The notes under the pieces were generated by a model, which was not told where the DNA came from, made no database searches, and worked only from the letters and a program-made list of their open reading frames with translations. Source: Acidithiobacillus sp. YTS05 (GTDB lineage: Bacteria; Pseudomonadota; Gammaproteobacteria; Acidithiobacillales; Acidithiobacillaceae). Taken from it: a DNA stretch of 64,000 bases. Below are positions 52,462 to 63,598 of this stretch, in pieces (position 1 is the first letter of the stretch; each line of letters opens with the position of its first letter). Position numbers and translations under genes: made by a program. Where the stretch lies: the NCBI RefSeq assembly GCF_024396695.1, contig NZ_CP094359.1:682001-746000 (forward strand). The letters are read 5' to 3'.

Positions 52462-53445
52462 ATGGTAGTACGAACGGTGCTTGGGGCCGGTCATTGGGGC
52501 ACGGCCCTCGCCGTTACCCTGGCCCGTCGCGGTGACCAGGTGCGCCTATGGGGTCGATCACTGGATGCTTCGGCTTCCGGCCCCGCGAGCCTGCCCCATT
52601 TTCCGCAGCTTTCTCGCCCTGAGAATCTGCTCCTTACCCACGATTGGCAGAAGGCCCTGCAGGCTAGTCGGGAGCTGGTGATTGCGCTCCCCAGCCATGC
52701 TGTACGTGATGCCTTGCGCAAACTACGCCCTTCGCTGCCAAGGGATGTCGCGCTGACGCTGGCAAGCAAGGGATTGGAGCGCGACAGTCAAGCCCGGCTG
52801 GATGAGGTTTTCGCTCAGGAAATTCCAGAATGGTCCTGGGGAGTTCTCTCCGGCCCCAGTTTTGCCAGTGATCTCGCTTGTGGAAGACCGCTCGCCATCA
52901 CCCTGGCTAGCGATTCCCCTCGCTATTTGGATACCTGGGCTCCTGCATGGCGTTCCGAGCAGTTGCGCATCTACCCGAGCTCGGATGTTGCTGGTGTCTG
53001 TCTGGCTGGTGCCATCAAAAATGTCCTCGCCATTGCCGCCGGAATTTCCGATGGGCTGGGGAATGGTGACAGCGCCCGTGCCGCATTGATTACCCGTGGT
53101 CTGGCGGAATTGCTGCGCCTGGGAGTGGCGCTGGGCGGTCAGGCCGATACCTTTTTTGGGCTGGCTGGCGCGGGGGATCTGATTCTTACGGCGAGCAGTG
53201 ACCTTTCCCGGAATCGGCGGCTGGGGCTAGGTATTGGTGCCGGAAAATCACCCGCGCGGGTGCTGCAGGAGCTCGGCGAAGAGGTAGAAGGATGGCGCAG
53301 CAGTCATGCTCTGTATCATCTGGCGCTGGCGCGGGGAATCGAGATGCCCATCGTCACCGAAGTCTATCGTGTCCTCCACGCGGGTCGCTCCGCCGCGGAG
53401 GCTTCCCGTGCCCTGATGCAACGTGGGCAGGGTGAGGCCAACTGA
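52462..53445 (+). CDS. gpsA: Glycerol-3-phosphate dehydrogenase [NAD(P)+]
   Basis: The 327-aa enzyme reduces dihydroxyacetone phosphate to glycerol-3-phosphate for phospholipid synthesis. The dinucleotide loop is LGAGHWGTALAVTLARRG. The catalytic region includes LSGPSFASDLACGRP, the lysine in AGAIKNVLAIAAGISDGLGNGDSARA, and GLAGAGDLILT. It starts two bases after secB and ends eight bases before the histidine kinase gene, so the kinase may be cotranscribed with secB-gpsA. Confidence 0.95.
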   Translation: MVVRTVLGAGHWGTALAVTLARRGDQVRLWGRSLDASASGPASLPHFPQLSRPENLLLTHDWQKALQASRELVIALPSHAVRDALRKLRPSLPRDVALTLASKGLERDSQARLDEVFAQEIPEWSWGVLSGPSFASDLACGRPLAITLASDSPRYLDTWAPAWRSEQLRIYPSSDVAGVCLAGAIKNVLAIAAGISDGLGNGDSARAALITRGLAELLRLGVALGGQADTFFGLAGAGDLILTASSDLSRNRRLGLGIGAGKSPARVLQELGEEVEGWRSSHALYHLALARGIEMPIVTEVYRVLHAGRSAAEASRALMQRGQGEAN

Positions 53446-53453
53446 AATTGGCC

Positions 53454-54900
53454 ATGTTGCGCTTGCCTGGCGGTTCGGATCTGCAACGACGGATCCCTTT
53501 TGCGCCCTTCCGCACCATTGGCATTCTGCTGGTCCAATTCGTGGTCTTTGCGTTGTTGCTGCTGGGGGTGTTGCTGGTGCACACCAATCAGGATCTGGCA
53601 AAACTGAAAATCTACACGGCGAACATGATCCGCATTGGCGAAATCAACCGTGATTGCAGTTTGGCATGGCGCCAACACGGTGCCCAGGCAGCCATGCAGG
53701 TACTGGCCCGTGAATTGCAGGATTTGCCCCCTGGCTTTGCCGCCGAGGGTGGCGAAGCGCAACTGCAACAGTTGCAGGCATTGTCGGCGCGCGGAGACCC
53801 TGTCGATTTGCCCCAGGTCTTTGCCAATCTCAGTGCCTGGAATCTCGCCGCCCACCTGCACGGGCGGGGCCTGGTGCTTGCCGCCGGTCATGACTCGCGC
53901 TACACCCTGATCGGTTCGGTGATTGCCCTGATCGCCTTCATGATCTTCGTCATCGTCACCCTGATCTTTTTCCGTACGCGCATCTTGAGTCCGTTGCGAC
54001 GTTTGCAGGCGGCCATGGGTTCCCTGGAGTTGGGCGGCTTCCAACGGGTAGGAGAAGGGCACGCGGACCCAGGCATTGTTCCTTTGCTGCACTTCTATAA
54101 CCAGATGGTGGGACGCCTGGAAGAGCTGGAACGGCAACGCCGCCGCTATCTGCAAGATCTGCAACAGGAGGTGCACGAGGCAGCCAGCACCCTGATGGCA
54201 CAGCAGGCGGCAATGACCCGTTCCGAGCGCATGGCAGCGGTGGGCGAGGCAGCCGCCGCTTTTGCCCATGAACTACGCAATCCACTGGCTGGACTGCAGG
54301 TTGGCTGCGCCAACATTCGTCGGGAAATCCTCGATCCCGAGCTGGATGCCAGGCTGGCGCTGATGGAAGAGGAACTGCGGCGGGTCAGCCGCCTCCTCGA
54401 TCAACAGCTGCGCGGTGCCCGGCAGGCAGGCGAGTCTGCGCAATGGGTGCAGCCCGGCGAGGTTGTGGAGGCACTGTTGAATCTCCTGCAGTACCAGTTA
54501 CCGCTGCAAATCCGCTTACGGCTTGACGTCGCGCCGGATCTGGGGGGGTGCCTGCTGCCGGTGGACCAGTTCCGGCAAGCATTACTCAATCTGGTGCTCA
54601 ATGCCCGGCAGGCCCTCGATGCCCAGGCTGGGGAAATCACGGTGGCGCTGTCGCGCGCCGAGGGCGGCCGTATTCGTTTGGTAGTGGGCGACGATGGACC
54701 GGGGTTACCGGCCAATCTTCTGCGCGATGGTATCCGTCCCTTTGCCAGTGCCCGCGAGCATGGCACCGGCCTGGGACTGGCCATGGTGCGGCGATTCGTG
54801 CGCAGCCTGGGAGGAGAGGTGCAGCTTGCCAATCGACCCCAGGGTGGCGCTGAGGTTACCCTGCTGATCCCTTGCCCCGCTCAAGTAGAGGAGAATTCCC

Positions 54901-54908
<8 letters not shown>
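53454..54908 (+). CDS. Membrane sensor histidine kinase partnered with an NtrC-type regulator
   Basis: The 484-aa kinase has a membrane helix at about 25-45, a periplasmic segment of about 100 residues and a second helix at about 155-175. A HAMP-like linker, an H-box AAFAHELRNPLAGLQVG and a HATPase domain follow, with N-box LLNLVLNARQALD, VVGDDGPGLP and GTGLGLAMVRRFV. The sensed signal is unknown; the sensor region has no named domain I can see. A TTG two codons upstream is an alternative start. Its stop overlaps the response regulator start by eight bases. It could phosphorylate the regulator at D54. Confidence 0.9.
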
Positions 54909-56307
<1,399 letters not shown>

Positions 56308-56387
56308 GCTGTTTCGACTGTGGAAACTTGCGCGGGCGGCTCCGGGCGTTTACAGTCCCGCCTTAATTCCTTCGGCATGGACGTAGA

Positions 56388-57452
56388 ATGACCGATAATA
56401 TTGCCCCAGCGCTGGCCCCAGGAATCATCGATCGGGAAGCCGCCCTGCGCTATCAGACAGCGAGCCTGCAGCGCGTTTCGCGAACCTTTGCCCTGACCAT
56501 TCCGCGTCTGCCGGCTGGATTGCAGGAGACGGTAGGCAACGGCTACCTGCTCTGCCGTATCGCCGACACCATCGAGGATGATCCGCGGCTTGACTGGGAG
56601 GCTAAGGCGCGCTGGCAAAAGGTTTTCCTTGCGGTCTTGCGCAGGGAGACGCCGGCAGAGGAGTTTGCTAGCGGTTTTGCCCGGGAGATGGCAGCAGAGA
56701 TGCCCGAAGGCGAACATGACCTGATTGCCAATACTCCCTCGGTCGTGTCGTTGACCCACTCCTTCAACTCCGTGCAGCAAAGTGCTCTCATTCGCTGTGT
56801 CGAAATCATGGGTGAGGGGATGGCGGAATTCCAACGTCGGGCCTCGCGTGACGGTTTGCGGGATCAGGCCGACATGGACCACTATTGCTATGTGGTTGCC
56901 GGTGTCGTCGGCGAGATGCTCACCACCCTGTTCGTGGAGGAGGAGCCGCGGATGCTCGCCGGCGGCGCGGATCTACCGGGGCTCGCGGTATCGTTTGGCC
57001 AGGGCCTGCAGATGACCAATATTCTGAAAGACCTGTGGACGGATTGGGGACGGGGAGTGCTCTGGTTGCCCCAGGATCGCCTCCGCGCCCACGGTCTGGC
57101 GCCGGGGCAATTGCACCCGGGTATGAGCCATCCCGGGTTCACAGCCTTGTTGACGGAGATGATCGCGTTGGCAGCGCAGCACCTGCGCAACGCCCTGACC
57201 TTTACGCTACAGATCCCTGCCGAGCAGACTGGGATGCGGGATTTTTGTCTCTGGGCCATCGCCATGGCCGTGTTGACCTTGCGTCGCATTGCGGAAAACC
57301 CCAGCTTTTGTAGTGCCGACGAGGTCAAGATCAGCCGGGATACGGTGCGCAATGTCGTCTTGCTGTCGCGTCTGCTGCATCGCTTCGATCCCTTGCTGGA
57401 TCTGACCTTTCGGGTGGCCGTCAAGCGTCTGCCGCAGGGGCAGATATGTTGA
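56388..57452 (+). CDS. Squalene synthase (farnesyl-diphosphate farnesyltransferase type)
   Basis: The 354-aa enzyme joins two farnesyl diphosphates and reduces the product to squalene. The first aspartate-rich motif is D60-T-I-E63-D64 in CRIADTIEDD. The YCYVVAGVVGEMLT segment and the second acidic motif in NILKDLWTDWGRGVLWLP are those of one-step squalene synthases rather than of the HpnC/HpnD pair. No HpnE-type desaturase is present in the window. It overlaps shc by seven bases and heads the hopanoid operon. Confidence 0.85.
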   Translation: MTDNIAPALAPGIIDREAALRYQTASLQRVSRTFALTIPRLPAGLQETVGNGYLLCRIADTIEDDPRLDWEAKARWQKVFLAVLRRETPAEEFASGFAREMAAEMPEGEHDLIANTPSVVSLTHSFNSVQQSALIRCVEIMGEGMAEFQRRASRDGLRDQADMDHYCYVVAGVVGEMLTTLFVEEEPRMLAGGADLPGLAVSFGQGLQMTNILKDLWTDWGRGVLWLPQDRLRAHGLAPGQLHPGMSHPGFTALLTEMIALAAQHLRNALTFTLQIPAEQTGMRDFCLWAIAMAVLTLRRIAENPSFCSADEVKISRDTVRNVVLLSRLLHRFDPLLDLTFRVAVKRLPQGQIC

Positions 57453-59368
57453 TGCCCAGCGCCCGCTACGGAGTGGCGCGGCAGTTGCATGCGCCCCTGG
57501 AAAGAGCGATTGCAGCGGCACGCGCCGCACTCCGCAGGCGGCAGGCGGAAGATGGACACTGGTGCTTTGAGTTTGAAGCGGACTGCACCATTCCCGCCGA
57601 ATATATCCTGATGATGCACTACATGGACGAAATCGACGTCCCCTTGCAGCGCAAGATTGCGGTGTATCTGCGGCGGCACCAGGCAGAGCATGGTGGTTGG
57701 CCTCTCTATTATGGTGGCGACTTCGACATGAGTGCCTCGGTAAAGGCCTACTATGCCCTCAAGCTTGCCGGAGACGCCCCCGAGGCAACGCATATGCGTC
57801 GGGCGCGGGCGGCCATTCTCGCGCACGGGGGAGCAGAGCACGCCAATGTCTTCACCCGCATCACCCTGGCTTTGTTCCGCCAGGTACCTTGGCGCGCCGT
57901 CCCCTTCATCCCCGTGGAAATCCTGCTCTTTCCCCGCTGGTTTCCGATGCACATCTACAAGGTGGCATCGTGGTCGCGCACGGTCATGGTGCCTCTCTTC
58001 ATCCTTTGCAGTCTCAAGGCGCAGGCGAAGAATCCCACGGGTATCGGTATCGAAGAACTCTTTCGCGAGAAGCCATTCGCAATCCGTGACTATTTTGTCT
58101 GTGCACGCAAAGGTATTGTTGCGCGGGTGTTTCTCGCCGGAGATCGTCTTGGGCGGGCACTCGAGCCATTCATTCCCGGCGTTCTGCGACGAGCTGCCAT
58201 CCGTCGCGCCGAGGCCTGGTTTACCGCACGTCTGAATGGAGTGCATGGGGTGAATGGCATATTTCCCGCCATGGTCAACGCCCACGAGGCCCTCGCCCTG
58301 CTGGGATATGCGGAAGACCACCCGTACCGACAACAGACGGGGCAGGCCTTGCGTAATCTGCTCGTCGAAGGCGTCCATGAGGCCTATTGCCAGCCCTGCG
58401 TCTCCCCGGTCTGGGACACCTGCTGGGGGCTGCGCGCCCTGCTCGAGATTGCGCCCGAGCCTGACGAAAATGCTTTGGCTGCCATGCGTTGGCTCCTCGA
58501 CCGGCAGATCACCGATGCTCCGGGAGACTGGCAGTTTAGTCGCCCAGATCTGCCAGGTGGTGGCTGGGCTTTTCAGTACGAAAATTCTTATTATCCGGAC
58601 CTGGATGATACGGCAGCGGTGGCCTGGACTTTGCTCCTGGCTGGTCGGACGGAAGACCGACCAGCGCTGGAACGGGCCGCAGACTGGCTGGTGGGTATGC
58701 AGTCACGCAATGGCGGTTTTGGCGCCTATGATGTCGATAATACCCACTACTATCTGAATGAGATTCCTTTTGCCGATCACAAAGCGCTGCTGGACCCGCC
58801 GACGGCCGATGTCAGTGGGCGGGTATTGACCTTTCTTGCTGCCCTCGCGCGTCCCCAGGACCGACCGGCCATCGAACGGCTCGTGCACTACCTGTTGGCG
58901 CAACAGGAGGCCAATGGCTCCTGGTTTGGTCGCTGGGGCACCAATTACATCTATGGTACCTGGTCGGTGCTCCTGGCGTTTTCCGAGTTGGGGGACAGCG
59001 CCCTGCAGCCCGCGATGCGACGGGCCGCGGATTGGCTGCGGAGTGTGCAGCAGGCGGACGGAGGTTGGGGCGAGAGCAACGACTCCTATCTCGATCCTGG
59101 GCTCGCCGGTCAGGGGCAAGCGTCGACGGCGGCCCACACGGCCTGGGCCTGTCTGGCCCTGATGGCGGCGGGTGACAGCAACAGCGAGGCCCTGCGGCGC
59201 GGCATCCAGTGGCTGCAGGAACAGCAGAGTGAAGATGGCGAATGGCACGATCCCTGGTTCAACGCCCCTGGCTTCCCGCGAGTTTTCTACATTACCTACC
59301 ACGGGTACAAACTGTATTTCCCTTTATGGGCTCTCAGCCGCTATCAAAACCTGCAGGCCGGCGTCTAG
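57446..59368 (+). CDS. shc: Squalene-hopene cyclase
   Basis: The 640-aa membrane-associated cyclase converts squalene to hopene and hopanol. The proton-donating DxDD motif is DLDD at about residues 385-388 in YYPDLDDTAAVAW, and several QW repeats are visible (for example RQAEDGHWCFEF, QQEANGSWFGRWG, QQADGGWGESND). Length matches bacterial SHC. It begins inside the squalene synthase gene (ATG 57446) and overlaps hpnG by 43 bases. Hopanoids stiffen the membrane and lower proton leakage, useful at low pH. Confidence 0.96.
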   Translation: MLMPSARYGVARQLHAPLERAIAAARAALRRRQAEDGHWCFEFEADCTIPAEYILMMHYMDEIDVPLQRKIAVYLRRHQAEHGGWPLYYGGDFDMSASVKAYYALKLAGDAPEATHMRRARAAILAHGGAEHANVFTRITLALFRQVPWRAVPFIPVEILLFPRWFPMHIYKVASWSRTVMVPLFILCSLKAQAKNPTGIGIEELFREKPFAIRDYFVCARKGIVARVFLAGDRLGRALEPFIPGVLRRAAIRRAEAWFTARLNGVHGVNGIFPAMVNAHEALALLGYAEDHPYRQQTGQALRNLLVEGVHEAYCQPCVSPVWDTCWGLRALLEIAPEPDENALAAMRWLLDRQITDAPGDWQFSRPDLPGGGWAFQYENSYYPDLDDTAAVAWTLLLAGRTEDRPALERAADWLVGMQSRNGGFGAYDVDNTHYYLNEIPFADHKALLDPPTADVSGRVLTFLAALARPQDRPAIERLVHYLLAQQEANGSWFGRWGTNYIYGTWSVLLAFSELGDSALQPAMRRAADWLRSVQQADGGWGESNDSYLDPGLAGQGQASTAAHTAWACLALMAAGDSNSEALRRGIQWLQEQQSEDGEWHDPWFNAPGFPRVFYITYHGYKLYFPLWALSRYQNLQAGV

Positions 59369-60054
59369 GTCTGGTCGTTGCCCTGGCGGTCGAGGCCAAG
59401 GCATTGGGTCTGCCAGCCTCGCCCATGGGTAAGGTGCACTCCTGCACGGGTGGGCATCTTGCCGTTCTTTCCGGGATGGGCCCCGAGGCCGCAGCAGAGG
59501 CGGGTCGCGCGCTTCTGGCAGCGGGGGCCGAGGCCCTGCTGAGTGTAGGCACCGCCGGCGCCTTGCGGGGGGACTTGCAAGCGGGCGATCTTTGTATTCC
59601 CCGGAAGATTCTCTGGCGGGAGGCCGCGTACTCTGCGGATGAAGCTTTGGCAAGTCATTTTCTCGCCCAGCATCCGCAGGCACGGCGGGAGGACTTGCTG
59701 TCGCTTGCCCAGATGCTGGTCGATCGGCAAAGCAAAACGGCCTATGCGCAACAGGCGCTCGCCGTGGATATGGAGAGTGGCGCGCTAGCCGCATTGGCAA
59801 AGGCCGAGGGGGTTCCCTTTCTTGCCTTGCGCGTTATCGTTGACAGTGTCGATGCCGTCGTGCCGGACGCCGTGCGCTTCGGCGTCGATGCCGTCGGTAC
59901 CCCGCGTTTACCCGGGTTTCTTTGGCAATTGCTGCGTCGTCCGCAAGATCTGCCGCGGCTGCTCAGGCTCGGCGGACAAATGCAGCGGGCCGCTGCCACC
60001 CTGCGGCAACTGCGCAGCGAATGGGAAAGTGGAGAATTGCGATGCGGGCACTGA
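59326..60054 (+). CDS. hpnG: Hopanoid-associated phosphorylase/nucleosidase HpnG
   Basis: This 242-aa protein of the nucleoside phosphorylase fold has LVVALAVEAKALG at the start, LSGMGPEAA, the SVGTAGALRGDLQAGDL segment and the ribose-binding DMESGALAAL. HpnG removes adenine from adenosylhopane on the way to bacteriohopanetetrol. The start ATG at 59326 overlaps the shc 3' end by 43 bases; it gives the expected N-terminus. Context between shc and hpnA supports HpnG over a general MTA/SAH nucleosidase. Confidence 0.9.
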   Translation: MGSQPLSKPAGRRLGLVVALAVEAKALGLPASPMGKVHSCTGGHLAVLSGMGPEAAAEAGRALLAAGAEALLSVGTAGALRGDLQAGDLCIPRKILWREAAYSADEALASHFLAQHPQARREDLLSLAQMLVDRQSKTAYAQQALAVDMESGALAALAKAEGVPFLALRVIVDSVDAVVPDAVRFGVDAVGTPRLPGFLWQLLRRPQDLPRLLRLGGQMQRAAATLRQLRSEWESGELRCGH

Positions 60055-61034
60055 TTACCGGCGCCTCTGGTTTTGTGGGTGCAGCAGTATTGCGGCGCTT
60101 GACCCTGGAGGGAGTCCCGGTGCGCGTGCTGGCGCGCGCCGGCGCGGATGACAGCGCGTGGAAAACTTTGCCGGACGTCGAACGGGTGGAGGGCGATCTC
60201 TGTGATCCGGCCAGCCTGCAGCGGGCGGTGGCGGGCTGCCGTTGGGTCTTCCATGTAGCCGCGGATTATCGCCTCTGGGTACCGGATCCCGAACCCATGT
60301 ATCAGGCCAATGTCGCTGGGACCGAGGCGTTGCTGCGCGCCGCCCTGGATGCCGGCGTGGAACGTATCGTCTACACCAGCAGCGTCGCGGTGCTGGGCCT
60401 GCGCGACGATGGGCAAGCGAGCGATGAAGACACTCCATCCACTCTCGCCGACATGATCGGTCATTACAAACGCAGCAAGTTTCTGGCTGAGGAGCGGGTG
60501 CGCGCCTTGTGTCGTGAGGAGGGCGCGCCGATCGTCATCGTCAATCCCTCCACCCCCATTGGTCCCGAGGATCGCAAGCCGACGCCGACCGGGCGCATGG
60601 TGCTCGAGGCGGCAGCCGGGCGTATGCCCGCTTATGTCGATACCGGCCTCAACGTCGTGCATGTGGATGATGTAGCGCTGGGGCATTGGCTTGCCTTGCA
60701 GCAGGGGAAGCCGGGCGAACGCTATATTCTCGGGGGTGACAATCTGTCGCTGCAGGCCATCCTCACCCGCATCAGCGGCTTGACGGGGCGACCCTCGCCG
60801 CGCCTGCGTCTGCCGCGTCGCCTGTTGTACCCGATAGCCTGGGGCTCCGAGGCCTGGGTGCGCTGGCGTGGCCGCGGCTTGCCGCTGGTCAGTACGGATG
60901 AGTTGCGTATGGCCGCACATCGCATGTATTTCGACTCGCGCAAAGCCGAACAGCAGCTTGGCTATACCCATCGCCCGGCGGAGGAGGCCTTGCGCGATGC
61001 CGTGGCCTGGTTTGCCGAGCATCGCTACTTCTGA
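60042..61034 (+). CDS. hpnA: Hopanoid-associated sugar epimerase-like protein HpnA
   Basis: The 330-aa extended SDR protein has the NAD-binding loop ITGASGFVGAAVLRRL, VFHVAADYRLW, YTSSVAVLG and a catalytic Y-K pair in IGHYKRSKFLAEE, followed by VNPSTPIGPED. These are the HpnA hallmarks. Its exact reaction in hopanoid synthesis is not settled. It overlaps hpnG by 13 bases and is followed closely by hpnI. Confidence 0.9.
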   Translation: MRALITGASGFVGAAVLRRLTLEGVPVRVLARAGADDSAWKTLPDVERVEGDLCDPASLQRAVAGCRWVFHVAADYRLWVPDPEPMYQANVAGTEALLRAALDAGVERIVYTSSVAVLGLRDDGQASDEDTPSTLADMIGHYKRSKFLAEERVRALCREEGAPIVIVNPSTPIGPEDRKPTPTGRMVLEAAAGRMPAYVDTGLNVVHVDDVALGHWLALQQGKPGERYILGGDNLSLQAILTRISGLTGRPSPRLRLPRRLLYPIAWGSEAWVRWRGRGLPLVSTDELRMAAHRMYFDSRKAEQQLGYTHRPAEEALRDAVAWFAEHRYF

Positions 61035-61038
61035 CCTC

Positions 61039-62169
61039 GTGCTGATCGCTGCGTACTTTTTTGCTGCAATCGCTGGCGTTTCCTGCATCTACTGGGCCCT
61101 CGCCTGGTGGCAGATGGAAACTTGGCGTCCGCAGTTACCCGAGGACGCAGGGCCGCTTTCATCGCCGGACGCATTTGGGGTCAGTATCATCAAGCCCTTG
61201 CACGGTGTGGAGCCGGAGCTTTCCGCCAACCTGCAGAGTTTTCTGACGCAGCACTATCCTCGTTTCGAGATGATTTGCGGGGTTCAGGATTCTGTCGATC
61301 CTGTTTTGCCGCTCCTTGATGGATTCCGGAGACAACCGGAGCTGCGGGTCGTGCAACACACAACGACCCTGGGCAGTAACCCCAAGGTCAACAATCTGGC
61401 GGGTATCATTGCCCAGGCGAGTTATCCGGTTTTGGTACTGGCCGACGCGGACATTCGCGTCGGACCGGGCTATTTGGCGTGTCTGGTGCGCGAGCTGAAC
61501 CTGCCCCAGGTGGGGGTGATCAGCTGTCTCTATCGGGCGCGCCCCATTTCCGGTTTTTCCGCGCAGCTCTTGGCGGTGCAGATTCAAGAGCATTTTTTGC
61601 CGTCGGTGCGCCTTGCCGCAGCGCTCGGGCCCAATATTTATTGCGGTGGCGCAACGATTGCCGTGCGCCGCGAGTCGTTCGATGCGCTCGGTGGCTGTGC
61701 CGCCCTCGCCAATGAACTGGCTGATGACTATGCTCTGGGAGCCCGGATACGCGCCTTGGGTTACCGCAGCGCGCTGAGCAACTACGTGGTCGAGACGCTG
61801 GTGGCAGAAGACGGATTCCTGGCCTTCTACGCCCACGCCCTGCGCTGGGCGCGCACTACCCGCGCCGTGCAACCCTGGGGACATGCCTTTTCGTTTTTGA
61901 CCTATCCGCTTCCTCTGGTACTGATGGCTGCGGCATTTTGGCAGGGATGGGCCTGGAGTGCGGTGGCGCTGGTCGCGTGCCTGCGCCTCGTGTACCATTG
62001 GCGGATTGGACGAAAATTGCGATCGCCATTGTCGGCGACGGCGGTGATGCTGGCGGACATCCTGGGTCTGTGGATTTGGGCGCATGCGCAAATCGCCGGA
62101 AAGGTACGCTGGCGAGGTCGCAATTTTTCCATCGATGCCCACGGGCAAATGCATGACGGAGTACAGTGA
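61039..62169 (+). CDS. hpnI: Hopanoid glycosyltransferase HpnI
   Basis: The 376-aa membrane glycosyltransferase (GT2 fold, ceramide-glucosyltransferase-like) has an N-terminal helix, VSIIKPLHGVEPEL, the DxD-type LVLADADIRVGPGYL, a later D-D in ELADDYALG and the RW motif HALRWARTTR, then two or three C-terminal helices. HpnI adds an N-acetylglucosamine to bacteriohopanetetrol. I favour the GTG at 61039, four bases after the hpnA stop; a TTG at 61012 is possible. The stop overlaps the hpnJ ATG. Confidence 0.88.
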   Translation: MLIAAYFFAAIAGVSCIYWALAWWQMETWRPQLPEDAGPLSSPDAFGVSIIKPLHGVEPELSANLQSFLTQHYPRFEMICGVQDSVDPVLPLLDGFRRQPELRVVQHTTTLGSNPKVNNLAGIIAQASYPVLVLADADIRVGPGYLACLVRELNLPQVGVISCLYRARPISGFSAQLLAVQIQEHFLPSVRLAAALGPNIYCGGATIAVRRESFDALGGCAALANELADDYALGARIRALGYRSALSNYVVETLVAEDGFLAFYAHALRWARTTRAVQPWGHAFSFLTYPLPLVLMAAAFWQGWAWSAVALVACLRLVYHWRIGRKLRSPLSATAVMLADILGLWIWAHAQIAGKVRWRGRNFSIDAHGQMHDGVQ

Positions 62170-63596
62170 TGACCATGAAAACCTTGTTCCTGCAGGCGCC
62201 TTCCTTTGAAGGGTTTGATGGGGGAGCGGGCTCCCGCTACCAGGCCAAGCGCGAAATTCGCTCTTTCTGGTTTCCCACCTGGTTGGCCCAGCCGGCGGCC
62301 ATGATTCCCGGCAGTCGTTTACTCGACGCCCCGCCGGCCGATATCACTGTGGAAGAAACCCTGCGCATTGCTGCCGGCTATGAGTTGTGCATCATGCACA
62401 CCAGTACTCCTTCCTTTCCTTCCGACGTCCGCATGGCGGAAATGCTCAAGGCGCATTATCCCAAGATGATGATCGGCCTGGTGGGTGCCAAGGTTGCCGT
62501 GGAGCCCGAGGAGTCCCTGCAGGCATCGCCAGCCATCGATTTCGTGGCGCGGGAAGAGTTCGATTATACGCTGAAGGAGGTCGCCGAGGGGCGTCCGCTG
62601 GCGGAAGTGGACGGTATCAACTACCGCGACAGCAATGGATTACTGGTGCGCACTCCCGATCGCGCCATGATCGAGGATATGGATGCCTTGCCCTTCGTTT
62701 CAGAAGTATACAAGCGCGACTTGCACATCGAGGACTACTTCATCGGCTACCTGAAGCACCCCTACATCTCTTTTTACACCGGGCGTGGCTGTCGCTCCCA
62801 GTGCACCTTCTGCCTCTGGCCGCAGACGGTCGGTGGTCATCGCTACCGCACCCGCAGTGCCGCCAGTGTCATCGAGGAAGTGAAGTATATCCAGAAGGCC
62901 TTCCCGCAGGTGCAGGAAGTCTTTTTCGATGATGATACCTTTACCGACGATCGTCCGCGTGCGGAGGAGATCGCCCGTGGCCTCGGCAAGCTCGGCGTCA
63001 CCTGGTCCTGCAACGCCAAGGCCAACGTCCCCTACGAGACTCTCAAGGTGCTGCGCGATAATGGCCTGCGCCTGCTGCTGGTCGGCTACGAGTCGGGCAA
63101 CCAGCAGATTCTCAACAACATCAAGAAAGGCCTGAAGGTAGAGGCGGCGCGTAAGTTCACCGCCGACTGCCACAAGCTCGGCATCGCCATCCATGGCACC
63201 TTCATTTTGGGATTGCCTGGCGAAACCAAAGAGACGATTCAGCAAACCATCCAGTTCGCCAAGGAAATCAATCCGCATACCATTCAGGTTTCCCTGGCGG
63301 CGCCGTACCCCGGCACCTACCTCTACAACCAGGCCAAGGAACAGGGCTGGCTTACCGAAGAGGATGAGGCGCATATGGTCAATGATCGAGGGGTGCAGAT
63401 CAGCCCCATGAGTTACCCTCACCTCAATCACACCGAAATTTTTGATTCCGTCGAGGTGATGTACAAGAAGTTCTACTTCCGCGCCGGCAAGATCGCGGAA
63501 ATCACCGGAGAGATGCTGCGCAGTTCACAAATGATGAAACGCCGTCTGCGGGAGGGGGTGGAGTTTGTGCGCTTTCTTCGTCAGCGGCATGGCTGA
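62169..63596 (+). CDS. hpnJ: Hopanoid radical SAM protein HpnJ
   Basis: The 475-aa protein has a B12-binding-like N-terminal region (LRIAAGYELCIMHTSTPSFP) and a radical SAM cluster motif C-R-S-Q-C-T-F-C (C-x3-C-x2-C) near residue 208. HGTFILGLPGETKETI lies in the barrel. HpnJ is needed for the final ring contraction to bacteriohopanetetrol cyclitol ether. The ATG at 62169 overlaps the hpnI stop (TGATG); an in-frame GTG one codon earlier and another ATG two codons later exist. hpnK follows within three bases. Confidence 0.93.
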   Translation: MTMKTLFLQAPSFEGFDGGAGSRYQAKREIRSFWFPTWLAQPAAMIPGSRLLDAPPADITVEETLRIAAGYELCIMHTSTPSFPSDVRMAEMLKAHYPKMMIGLVGAKVAVEPEESLQASPAIDFVAREEFDYTLKEVAEGRPLAEVDGINYRDSNGLLVRTPDRAMIEDMDALPFVSEVYKRDLHIEDYFIGYLKHPYISFYTGRGCRSQCTFCLWPQTVGGHRYRTRSAASVIEEVKYIQKAFPQVQEVFFDDDTFTDDRPRAEEIARGLGKLGVTWSCNAKANVPYETLKVLRDNGLRLLLVGYESGNQQILNNIKKGLKVEAARKFTADCHKLGIAIHGTFILGLPGETKETIQQTIQFAKEINPHTIQVSLAAPYPGTYLYNQAKEQGWLTEEDEAHMVNDRGVQISPMSYPHLNHTEIFDSVEVMYKKFYFRAGKIAEITGEMLRSSQMMKRRLREGVEFVRFLRQRHG

Positions 63597-63598
63597 GT

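Noticed and set aside
56308..56387. Sigma-54 promoter in the gap before the hopanoid operon
   Set aside because: TGGAAACTTGC looks similar at first sight, but the GG and GC are not ten bases apart, so the invariant spacing is missing.
56888..58378. 496-codon open frame on the minus strand antisense to squalene synthase and shc
   Set aside because: It opposes two clearly identified enzymes with overlapping starts; its translation is low-complexity and unlike any family.
61159..62154. 331-codon open frame on the minus strand antisense to hpnI
   Set aside because: hpnI has conserved DAD and RW motifs on the plus strand; the antisense translation shows no domain.
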